Assembly (NCBI GenBank): GCA_947044365.1
Contig: OX345636.1
Coordinates: 5,476,001 to 5,540,000, forward strand
Origin: Petrosia ficiformis
Lineage: Eukaryota; Porifera; Demospongiae; Haplosclerida; Petrosiidae
Length of the DNA stretch: 64,000 nt
Direction: 5' to 3'
Shown: piece by piece, positions 1-13,245 of the stretch
How positions within the stretch are numbered: position 1 is the first letter of the stretch
Layout of the letters: each line of letters starts with the position of its first letter
Notes under the pieces: generated by a model
Databases searched by the model: none
The model's input: the letters and a program-made list of their open reading frames with translations, nothing else
What the model was told of the DNA's origin: nothing
Position numbers and translations under genes: made by a program

Positions 1-152
1 ACAAAGAGATTCAAGACATGTCAACATGGAATACATTTCAGCCTATCTAATTATACACAGCTATTGTCTATATACATTATAATGATTTAGTCGTAGTAAT
101 AACTTTAGAGTAAGTTAATTTATCTATAAAATCCAGCACGTGAAACTGTGAA

Positions 153-3100
153 TTACTTTCTGAAAGTAAATTTACCAGCTATCCATTGCCAAACTGATTT
201 ACTGCTTTCTTGTGTCATTTTATCAACAGCATCCTGATCTGTCATCTTCGAAAGAAGCTCTGCTTGCTCTCTAACTTGACGAAAGTATTTGACACGATTA
301 GTCCAACCTGGCTTCTTCTGTTGCTCTTCTGATTTGATTAATAGATCAATATACTCTACCTCAGTAAGAGGATTTGGTTTGAGCGCTATTTCGTTAAGAC
401 GTTGCAGACAATTACGAGCTTGTCGTATATTACAAAAGACGGCTTGATGCAATGTGTGCAGTTCATCCTCCATTTTTGATATCATGCTTTCCACATTGGC
501 TTTAGCTGACTCGGCTTGGTTATAACGTTCAAGAAGTTTCTGTGATGTCCTAGTTTCCATTTCATCATACAGCTCAAAGATATAGCCATTATTATAGTGC
601 TTTTGCCAGTGACAATGACCTACGCAAACACGACATGTTGAGTTAATATCTTGACTTGACATTACAGAACATTTCCATTTATCTCGGTCATCGTCGTATA
701 TACAGTTGTCATGGCAAGTGTAGTGACATTCGGCACATGTGGTAACATAGACACCTCTAGGGGCATCAATCTTACGTTGTTTTGTCACCTTAACTTGATA
801 GGTGAAATCTTTGTTCGCTAGAACCTCTGACTCTCGTCTCTTCAATATTAGCTCTTCTTGTTGTAGCTCGTCGATTTTTGACATCCCAGCATTGATTTGT
901 GGCTGAATACCATTAACAATAGTTTCAAGCTGCTTGCGTTCATCCAAAACCTGTCTTGTCATCCAAAGACTAACTCCATCTGCCTTCCCAAAGTGCTTAA
1001 AGAAGTCATCGAAACTGGAGTATCCCATTTCCCAAAACATTTTTGCAAATTTGGAGTCCTTTGGATTTTCAAAGAGAGCAGAATTATTGAAACGAAAGAA
1101 TTCCGCATAAGGAATCTTTGCTTCGTTTATAGCACCCATAACCGGTGGATGAGCTCCGTCTGCAAAAGTTGTCATGATAAAAATATTGTTCTGAATATCT
1201 TTACCGAAAATAGAAAGAATGGAATCGGAGATATACTTCTGTGTTGGTGTAAGTCGAGCCAAAGAAGCTTGGGTCACAAAGCCAATCCCATGTAAGACAT
1301 CCAAACCATTTTTGCCTTTGATGGAGAAAAACTCTCGTATATGATCTGTGATTTCTCGGTCTCTCTCTAACCCCCTGGTATCACCGAATCCAGGAGTATC
1401 GATAACTGTCAGAGTAAAGTCAAGAGGTGAACCTTCGTGCCAATAGAAAGTGTAGGCAGTAATAGTTTGCGTCTGGCTGTATGCTTGAGACTGACTGACT
1501 TCATCAGCAATCAGTTTGAAACGAAAGTCATTCTCCCATTTTACTCCTAAGAGGTAGTTGACAATTCCATTAATAAGGGTACTCTTCCCTGCTCCAGTAG
1601 CACCAACAACCATTAATACTCTGTTTGGTTTAGGTGGGTGTGTGGGATTGCCAAACACCATTTTTGCTAGATGCTGGCCAGAAAATTCAGGTCTAACCGA
1701 TAGTTTGTAAACAACAGGTGGACCTGGAGTGAGAAAGGTTGACTGTGCTATGATGTACTGCATGAATGCATTAACAGGAGACGATTTTGTCTTGATTATA
1801 TCACTTACTTTGCTCTCTTCACTGGAACCAAAGTTGCATTCAGCACGTACTTTAAACACATATTCTGCCTGAGGAACTAACTGGTTGATAGTAATGGCTG
1901 TCTCAGCCTGCTTGGTTTTCTGAGTTTTCCAGTCACCTGGAGGATCATCTGTAGATCGATACAGCACAGTATAAGACTTAATACTCTGTACTCCATATTG
2001 GGGTTGCTTCCATTCCAGCTGCACATTCTCATGGGTCACATGTGCAGCAGTTGGTTTGCTAGGTTGATCAGGTGGCTCAAATTCTTCTGGAGAACCGAAT
2101 TCGTAATGCAACACAAGCGCTCCTTTGTCATCCTGTATACCATCATCTTCGCTGCTATCAGTCACCACAAACTTTACATCTTCGTCATCTTTATTCGCCT
2201 GAGCAAAACTTGTAAACTGTTTGGCTTTAAGACGCACGTCACTCATCAGTGCTTTATTCTTGAACCACTGTTTTGGAGAAGGTGCACTGAAATCTGAACT
2301 GACATTTCGTGTTCGTAAAAAGGCAAACATTGACTCAAGGAAGCTATCACTCCTTGTAGCAACCTTGAATTCAAAGCTTACAACATGGTTGTGATTTAAA
2401 TCATTCACAATAGAATCAAGATCACCTGGAGCAAATGCAAAAGTTATACCTGCAGAAAAATAGTAAATATCTTGTATAATTATACATAAATATAACAACA
2501 AGCATAATATAGACTGCCATTGGAGTCTAAATAGTATTGAAAATTTCTTTGTTATATAGTGAATATTCAAGGTAATGTATTCCATCAATGTATTTATATA
2601 TATTTTATAGATACTGCAACTCATTATGAATACTGCAACATATTTATTAATACTTAGATACATTTGCATATACATGACGTATTTAGGGGACATCTCCAAA
2701 CTGAAGCTTGTATGCTTAACAACAGTGACACTACTGCAAGACCCTACCCCCTCCCTCCCCACCTCCTTTTAACGTCATGAATGAATACTCCAGTGTATCA
2801 TACTAACTTTCCTCTTCAATGTTTTGTGCCATGGGCACAACCACACCCCCCCCCCCCCACCACGCGGTGGCGTCACTATGACGTTAAGCGTACTAATTTC
2901 AATTTGGAGGAGCCCCCTTACAATAAATTTTGCCTGTTTTATAAATGCATGTCGCATTATTTTTAAATACTGAAACATATTTATATTATAGGCAAGCACA
3001 CCGGATCTAATGATGTAGGGCAAATTTTGAGCAGTAAGTCTTCCTGTGTTTCCTGACAATGAGAGTATACATTCTCTTGTAAACAACCATAGCATTGGTC

Positions 3101-4130
3101 GAAATTCTCTTGTAAACAACTGTAGCAGTGGTCTCCAGGTCCCATGCCACCAGAAGTCGAGAAGGCTAGCCACATTCTATTTCTAATTTTAGTGAAGTGA
3201 GATACATTCTTACATTTAAATTATTTACAGCCATTATGAACAAAAACTTTTTTTATACCTAATAGGATGCAGTAATGAATCCCTCCACTCAGCACAATTA
3301 GTACTATAGTCTTACTATGCTGCTGTTTTACTACATTAAAAGCTTCATTAACATCTTACATATTCACTCGTATTTCTAGAGAGGTTTGGAGTCATCTCTG
3401 TGCTTCGCTAGCCACTCCTAAGAATGTTTTTAAATCATTACGATTAAATAATTGATTTGATTGCATTTTCTCAAAATTAAGGTTTTGTGACTACAACTGT
3501 TTAATCCCTTGTTGTAGCTTTGTCTTTTGCTATAATTATAATAATTATTTCTCTTTAACTTGTAGTGAATATAATTATAACATGTATATATGTATATATG
3601 TATATATGTATATATGTATAGGTTATAACACTCTACGAGTGCTATATCAGATTTATAATCACCGAGCACGAGGGCCGTATGTGCGAGAGCGAGGTGATTA
3701 TAAATCAGATATAGCACGAGTAGGCGTGTTATAATTAATATATTTCACGAACGACAAAACCTTTGTTGATATCCGATGCTTCTCCTACCTTTTTGTCGGC
3801 ACTTTGGAGAAGGTAAGTGTTGTTTTCTTGTAGCCTGTTTCAATGGCAGGTTTTATATCTGACCACACGGTGCTATATCTGACCACAGGGTGCTTTATCT
3901 GATATATAAACCTATGGTTTACTTTGATGTTTCGCCATATCAGGATATATATATATATATCATGACTATATTTCTGTGCCTCGAATTACATGCGTTTTTC
4001 CTATATTCTAATTAACGCACAAAGTTTATATTTTGTATATAACCCTCAAAACAGGTTTATATTTTTTAATGCCATGCGCATGCTCATGAAAGCATGTAAG
4101 TAGGTGTGTCAAAAATGGATGCTATATAAT

Positions 4131-4173
<43 letters not shown>

Positions 4174-6157
4174 GTGACAGTATTTTAAAGTTAATTGGTA
4201 AATTTATCTATTATGCAGCTCACAGTATGCATACTCTCACTTTGAAAGTGAAGTTATAAGAATTTGGACCATGTTTTAATGAAAATTGGCCTATGTTCTT
4301 CACGTATCATCACTGCTAGCTAGAGTGGGAGAGGTTGGCTATGCTAGACAATTTCATGTTAAAGGAAAAGTCACGATTATGCAGTTGTGAACACCATTAC
4401 TCTTAAAACAGTTGTACGGACTGCTGTCTGTATACTACACCTTATTCATGTATATATAAAGTGATTATAGCAGGACAACAGTACATGTGTATGAGTAAAC
4501 CAAGATTACACACATGCATCTCTGCCATGTAGTGATTTCTTATTTGATAGGTGATCAGACTGCACCAACATATCAATACATCTTCATACACTAGTCACTA
4601 GTCTCGTGTTGTCGTTATTATCATTACTTTTGGGACGTAATAAGTATAGTGCTGATTCACGCGTACAATACAATTCTAAATGGTGCAATGTATGTCTGAA
4701 TCTGTAAATACATTGGTGTACATATAAATTTATTATAATTATATGTCGACGTATTTATAAATATATGTTGATTTATATATTCACCACATAACACATAACT
4801 ATTAAATACTATTTTGATCCCAATGCCACTCCATAGGATAGTACTATAATTATATAGGTATTGAAACTACTAAGTAGAAAACCTATATATTATATTTATA
4901 TATGATGGAGAAGGGTAAATATCATTGCAGTTGAGTATGAGTGCATACATAAATGCCAGTAAATGTTTAGTTGAAATTCTAATTATGTACCTCACCTGGA
5001 GCTTTATCCATGATAATATCTATGTACTGTGACAGTACTTTTATCTCAGTTTCTTTGGCATCTAGCCATTTAGATAATGAACCTTCGTTAAATGGTGATT
5101 GGTGTACACTTCTTAGCAATTCAGCTAGTTTCTCCTCTTCCAAGCCTCCCCCACGTATTCGAGGTAATATTGCAGCTATTTGCTTCATGAAATCCACTAT
5201 AAACTCACTAATTATTTCCCTGAATTGTGATAGTTGGTATTGATAACCAGGGAAATAATCATAGACTTTGGTTTTGATATGGTCATTGCTTCTCATCTGC
5301 ATAATGTGAAAAATCTCAAGAAATTGTTGTGTTTGTTTGACGAGACTGGTGCTGATTTCTCTCACCATTTGAGCTGCCTTACTATCTAGTTTGTTTAATG
5401 GATACAACCACACCTGCTTGGCAACAGCTTTTGCACCACTCTCACCAAAAAGCTGCGGCAGCTCTTTATAAACCTTCACTGCATCTTGGAAAGTGGAAGG
5501 ATTCTCATCTAATATAACATCTCCATAAAACTTGCAATGGAACCTGTCAACTTCTTGCTTATCTTTGTGGTTAATGTCAATATTCGCACTTCCCTTGATA
5601 TCAGAGATTCCAGGTAGAGCCTTTACAAGTACCTCCATCTTCCCATGTACATTACGGTAGTTATCACTGTGTGTAAGGTCTCGGTCAAACACAAAGAATG
5701 CTTCGGCACCTTATAGTATCCCGGTAACAACATGTGTTGCAATTCCTTTGTCGAATACATCTGGATGTTGAATATTACTCACTGCAAGCTGTTCCATTGT
5801 AAGCTGCTCAAATCGTGATGTGCAGTAGTATTTGAGAGTAACACGTGCTTGATTTCTTGATGATTTTCGATCATCCAGATACTTTCCTGCACCAGAGACA
5901 TTCACTAGACCACCCATTATACTCAACGATAGATTAGCTTTAATACCAAGATTTAATATTTTATCAGACAGTGTGTCTTCAGCAATGACCTCAAAATTTG
6001 AACTGGGTTGTGGTCTTTGACTGAGTGCAGCTCTCAGCAAGTTCTCATTCCACAAAGTCATTCCAGGAACAAGCTGGTCATTTCGACAATCGTAAAGCAT
6101 TCCAAGCTGGAAGGGACGGCCCAAGCATTGTAGCAACAGTGTATTGTCTCCACTCAT
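153..6157 (-). CDS. Stonustoxin-like (SNTX) / FN3 / P-loop GTPase fusion protein; one in-frame stop
   Basis: Two exons, 6157-4996 and 2449-153, join in phase across a GT-AG intron (donor at 4995, acceptor at 2450) for 1,153 codons. The ATG at 6157 fits the family start: LGRPFQLGMLYDCR follows directly, the hallmark of the SNTX MACPF-like N-terminal domain. Next come a helical segment, a thioredoxin-fold-like stretch (about residues 390-500), an FN3 domain (about 513-608), a GTPase with P-loop GATGAGKST (about 669) and DTPGFGDTRG (about 737), a Cys/His-rich segment (about 955-990) and a coiled coil. Fish SNTX proteins end in PRYSPRY; here FN3 plus GTPase takes that place. The usual NKxD G4 motif is not evident (TTFAD is the nearest). 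A TAA at 5713-5711 interrupts the frame after codon 148, while the frame on both sides is well conserved. It could be a recent nonsense allele, a young pseudogene or a base error. Family membership does not show that it is a toxin; an intracellular defence-type GTPase is equally possible. Confidence 0.8.
3618..3737. repeat. Long inverted repeat (MITE-like hairpin)
   Basis: The left arm (about 3620-3662, starting GTTATAACACTC) is a near-perfect reverse complement of the right arm (about 3690-3735). They are separated by a GC-richer loop of about 27 bases. The arrangement is typical of a palindromic MITE. No target duplication could be fixed because the flanks are AT-rich. Confidence 0.7.
4132..4171. 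repeat. AT dinucleotide microsatellite
   Basis: About 40 bases of uninterrupted TA repeats inside the large intron of the SNTX-like gene. Confidence 0.9.
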
Positions 6158-7199
6158 CACCAATATCCAGTGTAATCACAATTGGAATTGTGTGCATTAA
6201 TGTTACCTCGCTGATGATTTTATAGATGTTCCACCACAACAGTGAATCCTCAGAAGTGCTACCAACGCTTTCAATCCAACAACCAAATATGGACAATTGC
6301 CATTTAGTCTGCAACAGCAAAAATAGAGCATGATTATCTATTTAATGAAATGTTTATACAAATAGGGCAGTACTCCATAATGTGGGAATCTCCCTATGAT
6401 ACATGCTTCAAGAAGACTGTAAACACTTCCAGGAATCAACAGTTGCAGCACCTCCTACATCTAAGTAATCAGATTCTTTTTCAACTTAATTAGTATTCAT
6501 AATAATTATTATTCTAATGTAGAAAAACCAGTTAATGTGATAGAGTATTATTAGTTTATGCACACAATTATAGATTTTTCCACAGTAGATATCCAAAGGA
6601 GTACTATTAATTCTGAAGTATGAAGAAATGAATCAAAAAAGAAACAAGAGAAAAGTTGTGTCCAATCTCATCATTATCATCTCAATGGCAGAACAGTCTC
6701 TTTTTTATATCACAAAACTAGTATGAAATCCACATTATGCCATGTATACATTTGTATAACATTTATTTCTCAAATCTTAGACATCTCTAGCACCTTGTTG
6801 ATAATCATAGTTGCCTATTAAATAATATGTACATAATTATGAATATTGTTTACATTGTTTTGACCTTGTCATAATTCATTATGGCACCACTTAATTAGTA
6901 TGTTAAGGTCATCTCATCATCTTGTTGTTAATCACAAGTCCATATTAGACTCAGTAACACATCGTATTATCAACTCCACTCTGTCACCTTTCATTTGCAT
7001 AGTTTCATTTGTAATTAAGCACGACAAAGAAATAACGCTAAAGGAATTTTAACTTTGAGAAAGCATGTAAAAGTTTAATTAGCAATCCATTTCCCGACAC
7101 TTGTTTGTAGCTACAAATTGTTCAGTTGACCCAGCATGCAATGTTATTGTACATAAATAATAATTTTATACGTATGATTATAAATTATATATGTTATAT
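6158..7199. other. Intergenic: upstream region of the SNTX-like gene
   Basis: AT-rich sequence between the ATG at 6157 and the satellite array. Short frames around 6078-6320 are shadows or 5' leader. No further exon, RNA gene or clear promoter element was recognised. Confidence 0.5.
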
Positions 7200-10100
7200 A
7201 TGCATATACACTAATTGCAACACACCTCACATGTCACCAAGTTATGTGGTTACTCCTGGAATGAAAAAAATATAAACCACCTCATCCAAACAATATATAC
7301 AGTCATGGAATCCCCTCCATGTACAAATGGTGTAACGTATTCTATGTTATACGTCACATGTCATGCTCTCTTGTTTGTGATATTATCACTGTAGACCGAT
7401 TTATTTCATGACCATATTTGGTGATTTTGAAGTATACTATAACAGTGTATGTATATATAATCACAAATGTTTTGATGTTATCATTCACTGATACACGTAG
7501 TATTATAGACCAAAGCAACTATCATCAGAACACTGTGACACATATTGTCTTACATTATGGAATCCTGCTCTAGCTAGTATGGACATAAACTCATCATTCA
7601 TTTTATTTTCATTTTTCTGGCTTGCATATTGGTTCAATGTTGATTTTTAAGTTCAAAATTCCAATAATGTAATGTCACATTCTGCTTATTCACAATATAT
7701 ATTATATGATAGAGCAACATGCAAGTTTAGATATACCTCATAGCTGTTGTAATGATGGTTGTATATGGTCTTGTATACATGGATGTATCCTAATATAATC
7801 TACATATATTATTTTGTATATAAATATACCTGCTATATAAGATGTTATAATTATGTATAATTATATAGATATGGTATTATATATTAATAGTACATACTTA
7901 AATGTAATATACCTCAGTGTTGCCAAATTAAAAGTTATTCCTGGAATGATAATAAAAATATAAACCACCTCATCAAAACAATATATAGTCATGGAATCCT
8001 CTCCATGTACAAATGGTGTAACGTATTCTATATGTTACACGTCACATGACATGCTCTCTTGTTTGAGGTATTATCACTGTAAACTGATTGGCGAGATTTG
8101 ATTTATGACTATATTTGGTTATTTTAAAGTATATTATAATAGTTTATGTATATATATAGTCACAGATGTTTTGACCTTATCATTCACTGGTACAGGTAGT
8201 ATTATAGACCAAAGCAACTCTCAGAACATTGTGACACATAATATATATATTATTGTCTTACATTATGGAATCCTGCTCTAGCTAGTATGTACATAAACTC
8301 ATGATTCATTTTATTTTCATTTTTCTTTTTTCATATTCTTCATTTTAAAGTTCAAAATTCCAACAATGCAATATGTCACATTCTGTTTAGTCACAATATA
8401 TATTATATGATAGACAAATTAAGCAACATGCAAGTTTAGATATACCTATTAGCTAATAACATGACTGTTGTAATGATGGTGGTAAACAGTCTTGTATACA
8501 TGGACGTATCCTAATAAAATCTACATACATTATTATGTATATATACCTGCTATATAAGATGTTATAATTGTGTATATTATAGATATGGTATTATATATGA
8601 ATAGTACATACTTAAATGTAATGTACCTCTGTGTTGTCAAATTAAGAGTTATTCCTGGAGTGATAAAAAATATAAACCACCTCATCCAAACAATATATAC
8701 AGTCATGGAATCCCCTCCATGTACAAATGGTATAACGTATTCTATATGTTATACGTCACATGTCATGCTCTCTTGTTTGTGGTATTATCACTGTAAACTG
8801 ATTGGCGAGATTTGATTTATGACCATATTTGGTAATTTTGAAGCATACTATAACAGTGTATGTATATATAGTCACAAATGTTTTGATGTTATCATTCATT
8901 GATACAGGTGGTATTATAGACCAAAGCAACTATCATCAGAACACTGTGACACATATTGTCTTACATTATGGAATCCTGCTCTAGCTAGTATGTACATAAA
9001 CTCATCATTCATTTTATTTTCATTTTTCTGGGTTTGCATATTATTTATTATTAAGTTCAAAATTCCAATAATGCAATATGTCACATTCTGCTTAGTCATA
9101 ATATATATATAGCAACATGCCAGTTTAGATATACCTCATAGCTATAACATCACTGTTATAATGATGGTTGTATACATGGACGTATTCTAATATAATCTAC
9201 ATACATTATTATGTATATAAATATACTTGCTATATAAAATGTTATAATTGTGTATATATAGATATGGTATTATATAACTGTAATGTACCTCTGTGTTGCC
9301 AAATTAAATGTTATTCCTGGAATGATAAAAAATATAAACCACCTCATCCAAACAATATATACAGTCATGGAATCCCCTCCATGTACAAATGGTATAACGT
9401 ATTCTATATGTTATACGTCACATGTCATGCTCTCTTGTTTGTGGTATTATCACTGTAGACTGATTGGCGAGATTTGATTTATGACCATATTTGGTAATTT
9501 TAAAGCATACTATAACAGTGTATGTATATATAGTCACAAATGTTTTGATGTTATCATTCATTGATACAGGTGGTATTATAGACCAAAGCAACTATCATCA
9601 GAACACTGTGACACATATTGTCTTACATTATGGAATCCTGCTCTAGCTAGTATGTACATAAACTCATCATTCATTTTATTTTCATTTTTCTGGGTTTGCA
9701 TATTATTTATTTTTAAGTTCAAAATTCCAATAATGCAATATGTCACATTCTGCTTAGTCATAATATATATATAGCAACATGCCAGTTTAGATATACCTCA
9801 TAGCTATAACATCACTGTTATAATGATGGTTGTATACATGGACGTATTCTAATATAATCTACATACATTATTATGTATATAAATATACTTGCTATATAAG
9901 ATGTTATAATTGTGTATATATAGATATGGTATTATATAAATGTAATGTACCTCTGTGTTGCCAAATTAAGAGTTATTCCTGGAATGATAAAAAATATAAA
10001 CCACCTCATCCAAACAATATTTACAGTCATGGAATCCCCTCCATGTACAAACGATGTAATGTATTCTATATGTTATGTCACATGTCATGCTCTCTTGTTT

Positions 10101-11120
10101 GTGGTATTGTAGACTGATTGGCGGGATTTGTTTGATGACCATATTTGGTGATTTTGAGGTATATCATAATAGTGTATGTATAGTATAGTCACAAATGTTT
10201 TGACCTTATCATTCACTGATACATGTTGTATTATAGACCAAAATACTCTCGCAAACTTGTGACACATATTGTCCATTATCAATCCTGCTCTAGCTAGTAT
10301 GTACATAAACTTGCAATTCGTTTTATTTTCTTTTTTCTGGTTTGCATATTTGGTTAAATAGTGCAAATTACTAACAATAATTTTTAAAATGAAAATTGCA
10401 TTCACTTTGTGAATAACTATATATCTTAACTGGCATATATTTGCTGACTCATATTTACTGTAATTGATTTGTTATTACATATGTCAATGTGAATACTACA
10501 TTAATTTCAAAAAAACGCTATCCGCTATGATTTTTTCTTAATCAAAATATAAATAATACCTCTCTCTATCACATAATTCTGTTCCACAGGCTACTTGTGG
10601 GCATATATATAGTAATATCACCTCATAACTATATAACATCACTGTTGCAATGAGGGCTGTAAATATTTCACTCACATGATTAGTCTTAGGTTACTGTTCT
10701 GAAATTTGCAGTATCTATCCTAATGTAATATACATTATTATAATGTATATAAATACACCTGCTAAGATAGTGTGTATTATTCTCTATATATGACATAACA
10801 TAAACATACACACCATAGTGCATAATCAAATATAAAAATAAATGTATATATAATATATATGCACATACACACTAATTGTACAAGTAATATACATCAGTGT
10901 TGCCAAATTAAGTGGTTATTCCTGGAATGATAAAAGTATAAACCACATCATGCTCCATGTACAACTGGTATGGCATTCTCTACATGTTACATGCCACATT
11001 TCATGCTCTTTTGTTTGTGGTATTATCACTGTAGAGTGATTGGCGCGATTGATTTAGTGAACATATTTGAAGTACTATATATGTATAACACTGTATGTAT
11101 AGTATTGTCGTAAATGTTTT
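7200..11120. repeat. Satellite-like tandem array, unit about 0.66-0.71 kb, six copies
   Basis: A landmark segment (TTCCTGGAATGATAAAAAAT, then ATGGAATCCCCTCCATGTAC) recurs near 7250, 7938, 8650, 9313, 9976 and 10917. The two central units (8624-9949) are almost identical and spaced 662-663 bp; outer units are more diverged, and the last is stretched to about 0.94 kb by extra sequence. Identity rising toward the middle fits unequal crossing-over. Small open frames that repeat in each unit (8914-9099 and 9576-9761, for example) follow from the repetition and lack start or splice support. Confidence 0.9.
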
Positions 11121-12403
11121 GACCATATAAAATGTGTATTCTAAATCTAAGGGTTGGTTTATCATTTGTGGCCCATGTTGGAACTATTCCTCAAGTATAA
11201 ACATTGTGGGTTTGTTTTTGATATGCTATTATGAATATTACCACTGCCAAATGGATGTTTGAAAATTATGTCCAGCTACTGGAAAAATGATATATATAGC
11301 CTATAAATGTTCATTTTCCTCCTAGACTAAATGTAATTATTATGATGGTATATTAATTATTCATTGTTCTGTAACAATGAGTACACCTGGAGACACTAAT
11401 TATGTTTTGATCATACTAATTAACATACATGACACATTAAACACTAGGATGCACGATATACTAATTCTTATTACATTGTTTGACAATTTCATATTTTATG
11501 TTACTCACTTGGTTCTTGGTTATTCTTGTTAGTCTGCTCGGACATCTAGTCAAACATAAGTAGATCTACTTTAATGATTATTAATAATTGTGTGTACTCT
11601 TATATAAACGTACTACTAATTCCTGGAACAGTTTTCAGTCTTCTTGTGGCACAGAGGGTACTTCCCATGCATTGAATCAATTATTGTTTCCTTACTATGA
11701 TTATTAAATAGTATACACCACATGGTCATCTCACATGTTAATATATTAACTGTGGTATATATTACTATTGTAAACTGAATGTTAAAATTTCTTAAATAAT
11801 GGTTTTGAAGGATTATACTATATAATTGTACTGTATGTTTAGACATTTTTATAATTCAAGGTAGACATACTACTAAAGTACTATGTAATTAGACTTATGA
11901 GGGAGTACTTGATAAAGTTATGGTGTATTGAAATTCTTCTGATTCAGTCTGTTAATAATTACATAATTATGTTCATTAATTAATAACAAGTGTGTGGGGG
12001 AATTTTAAAGCGGGTGTCCCTTGTTAATGGGGTTCGAAGGGGGCTGTGCCTCCTCGCCGCCCATGCCCTCTGGTGGGTACCTGAGGCATTTCCCTTGCTG
12101 TATTCTATAAATTCAGTGAACAAAGTTAAGTCATTTGCTTATTAGTATTTATGTGCAATGCTAAGTGACAAATTTAACAAATATCACTTACATGGCTATC
12201 ATTTTTAGTGTTAGGATACTGTTCTGAAATCTCGTAATGCATTATGATAGGTATAAGAAGATGATTTTGATCATGGGAATACTTCTGATATAGACATTTT
12301 TAATTTTCATGTAGCTTGTGCAGCTGATTCTTAGATTACACAATCTAAGAATAAATGTTATTACACCTGACTATAATATATATTGGGCAGTGTAAATCTC
12401 CAT
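11121..12403. other. Non-coding AT-rich spacer
   Basis: No supported gene. A short GC-richer patch near 11995-12105 looks like a fragment of a dispersed repeat. The minus-strand frame at 11616-11846 has no recognisable features. Confidence 0.4.
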
Positions 12404-12485
12404 AATTATTATGCATTTCTATTATAAGTCTTATAATAGAAATGCATAATAATTTTATACTTCTTATAATAAGAAGTATAAAATT
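12404..12485. repeat. Two overlapping perfect palindromes
   Basis: 12404-12454 is a perfect inverted repeat with 25-base arms around a single-base centre (T at 12429). 12451-12485 is a second one with 16-base arms around TAA. They share AATT at 12451-12454. Both could form cruciforms or RNA hairpins. Confidence 0.95.
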
Positions 12486-12784
12486 CCATAGGGTCCAGTG
12501 CCCCTATGCTTTCAACACCACTGAATATATTATATATACACTTCCTAATAGCAATAAAATCATATTATGAATTGCGAGCTAGCCCTCCCCCACCACCACC
12601 CATTTTAGATAAAACTACTATAATTAAATTCAAATAGATCTATCTGCTACAGTATACAAACCTTGTTTTAGCACAATTGAACTGTAAAGAAGAAACTAGA
12701 AAAGAACACAGGTCTTGCCAGCTGCGAAAATTACCACACCCCTTACGAATAATTAATTAACGGAAAAAATTCCCCTTCAGGATT

Positions 12785-13245
12785 TGCTCGTACTAAAATG
12801 AGGAATGAGAAACGGAGAAATCAGAAATAGGAAACGGAGAAATACGGAAACAAATAGGCAGGGATAATAGCTGATAGCGTGGATCAACTGTAATATTCGC
12901 CTCTCCCGTTTTTGATGCTTAATTTCAGTGGGGTGTGTTCTGTGAATTGCGTGAATAAAACATTCGATAAATATATAACCTTGTTCTGATGATAACCTAA
13001 CAATGATAGGCCTACTGCCTCGCTGCGCTCAGTAACTAATAGCTTTAGCCACCTTTACGGAGCCTCGCGCTACGCGCTCGTCGTCATTAAGTGGGTTCTA
13101 CGTTTCTACAACACTAATCGTGCATCAAAAACGGGAGAGGCGAATATTACAGTTGACCCGATAGCGTTATCCAACTAAACTATTGTTTCCGTATTTCTCC
13201 GTTTCCGATTTCTCCGTTTCTCGTTCCTCATTTTAGCACTTACAG
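12785..13245. mobile_element. Foldback/MITE element with about 125-bp terminal inverted repeats
   Basis: The left arm (about 12791-12918) carries ACTAAAATGAGGAATGAGAA and later GGCGAATATTACAGTTG in reverse sense. The right arm (about 13120-13240) is its reverse complement with small indels. The central 200 bp is GC-richer and has a 'tactgcctcgctgcgctcag' segment. A diverged relative of the interior and one arm lies at about 39420-39570. There is no coding capacity; the element is non-autonomous. Confidence 0.8.

Larger units (their letters stand above)
2450..4995 (-). other. Large intron of the SNTX/FN3/GTPase gene
   Basis: This 2.5-kb intron separates the SNTX-like half from the FN3/GTPase half. 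It holds a C-homopolymer near 2847-2860, a palindromic MITE-like hairpin (about 3620-3735), tetranucleotide-like and AT microsatellites (about 3583-3618 and 4132-4170) and no supported coding sequence. Confidence 0.7.

Noticed and set aside
2775..3175. Minus-strand frames in the large intron (132 and 64 codons)
   Set aside because: They run through a C homopolymer and repeat sequence, overlap each other in different frames and show no motif.
5690..5735. A 22-nt GT...AG segment that would remove the in-frame stop of the SNTX-like gene
   Set aside because: Far shorter than any credible animal intron, and its removal would shift the reading frame.
8570..10405. Recurrent 60-106 aa frames in the satellite array
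   Set aside because: Same frame copied by tandem duplication, low-complexity content and no codon bias.
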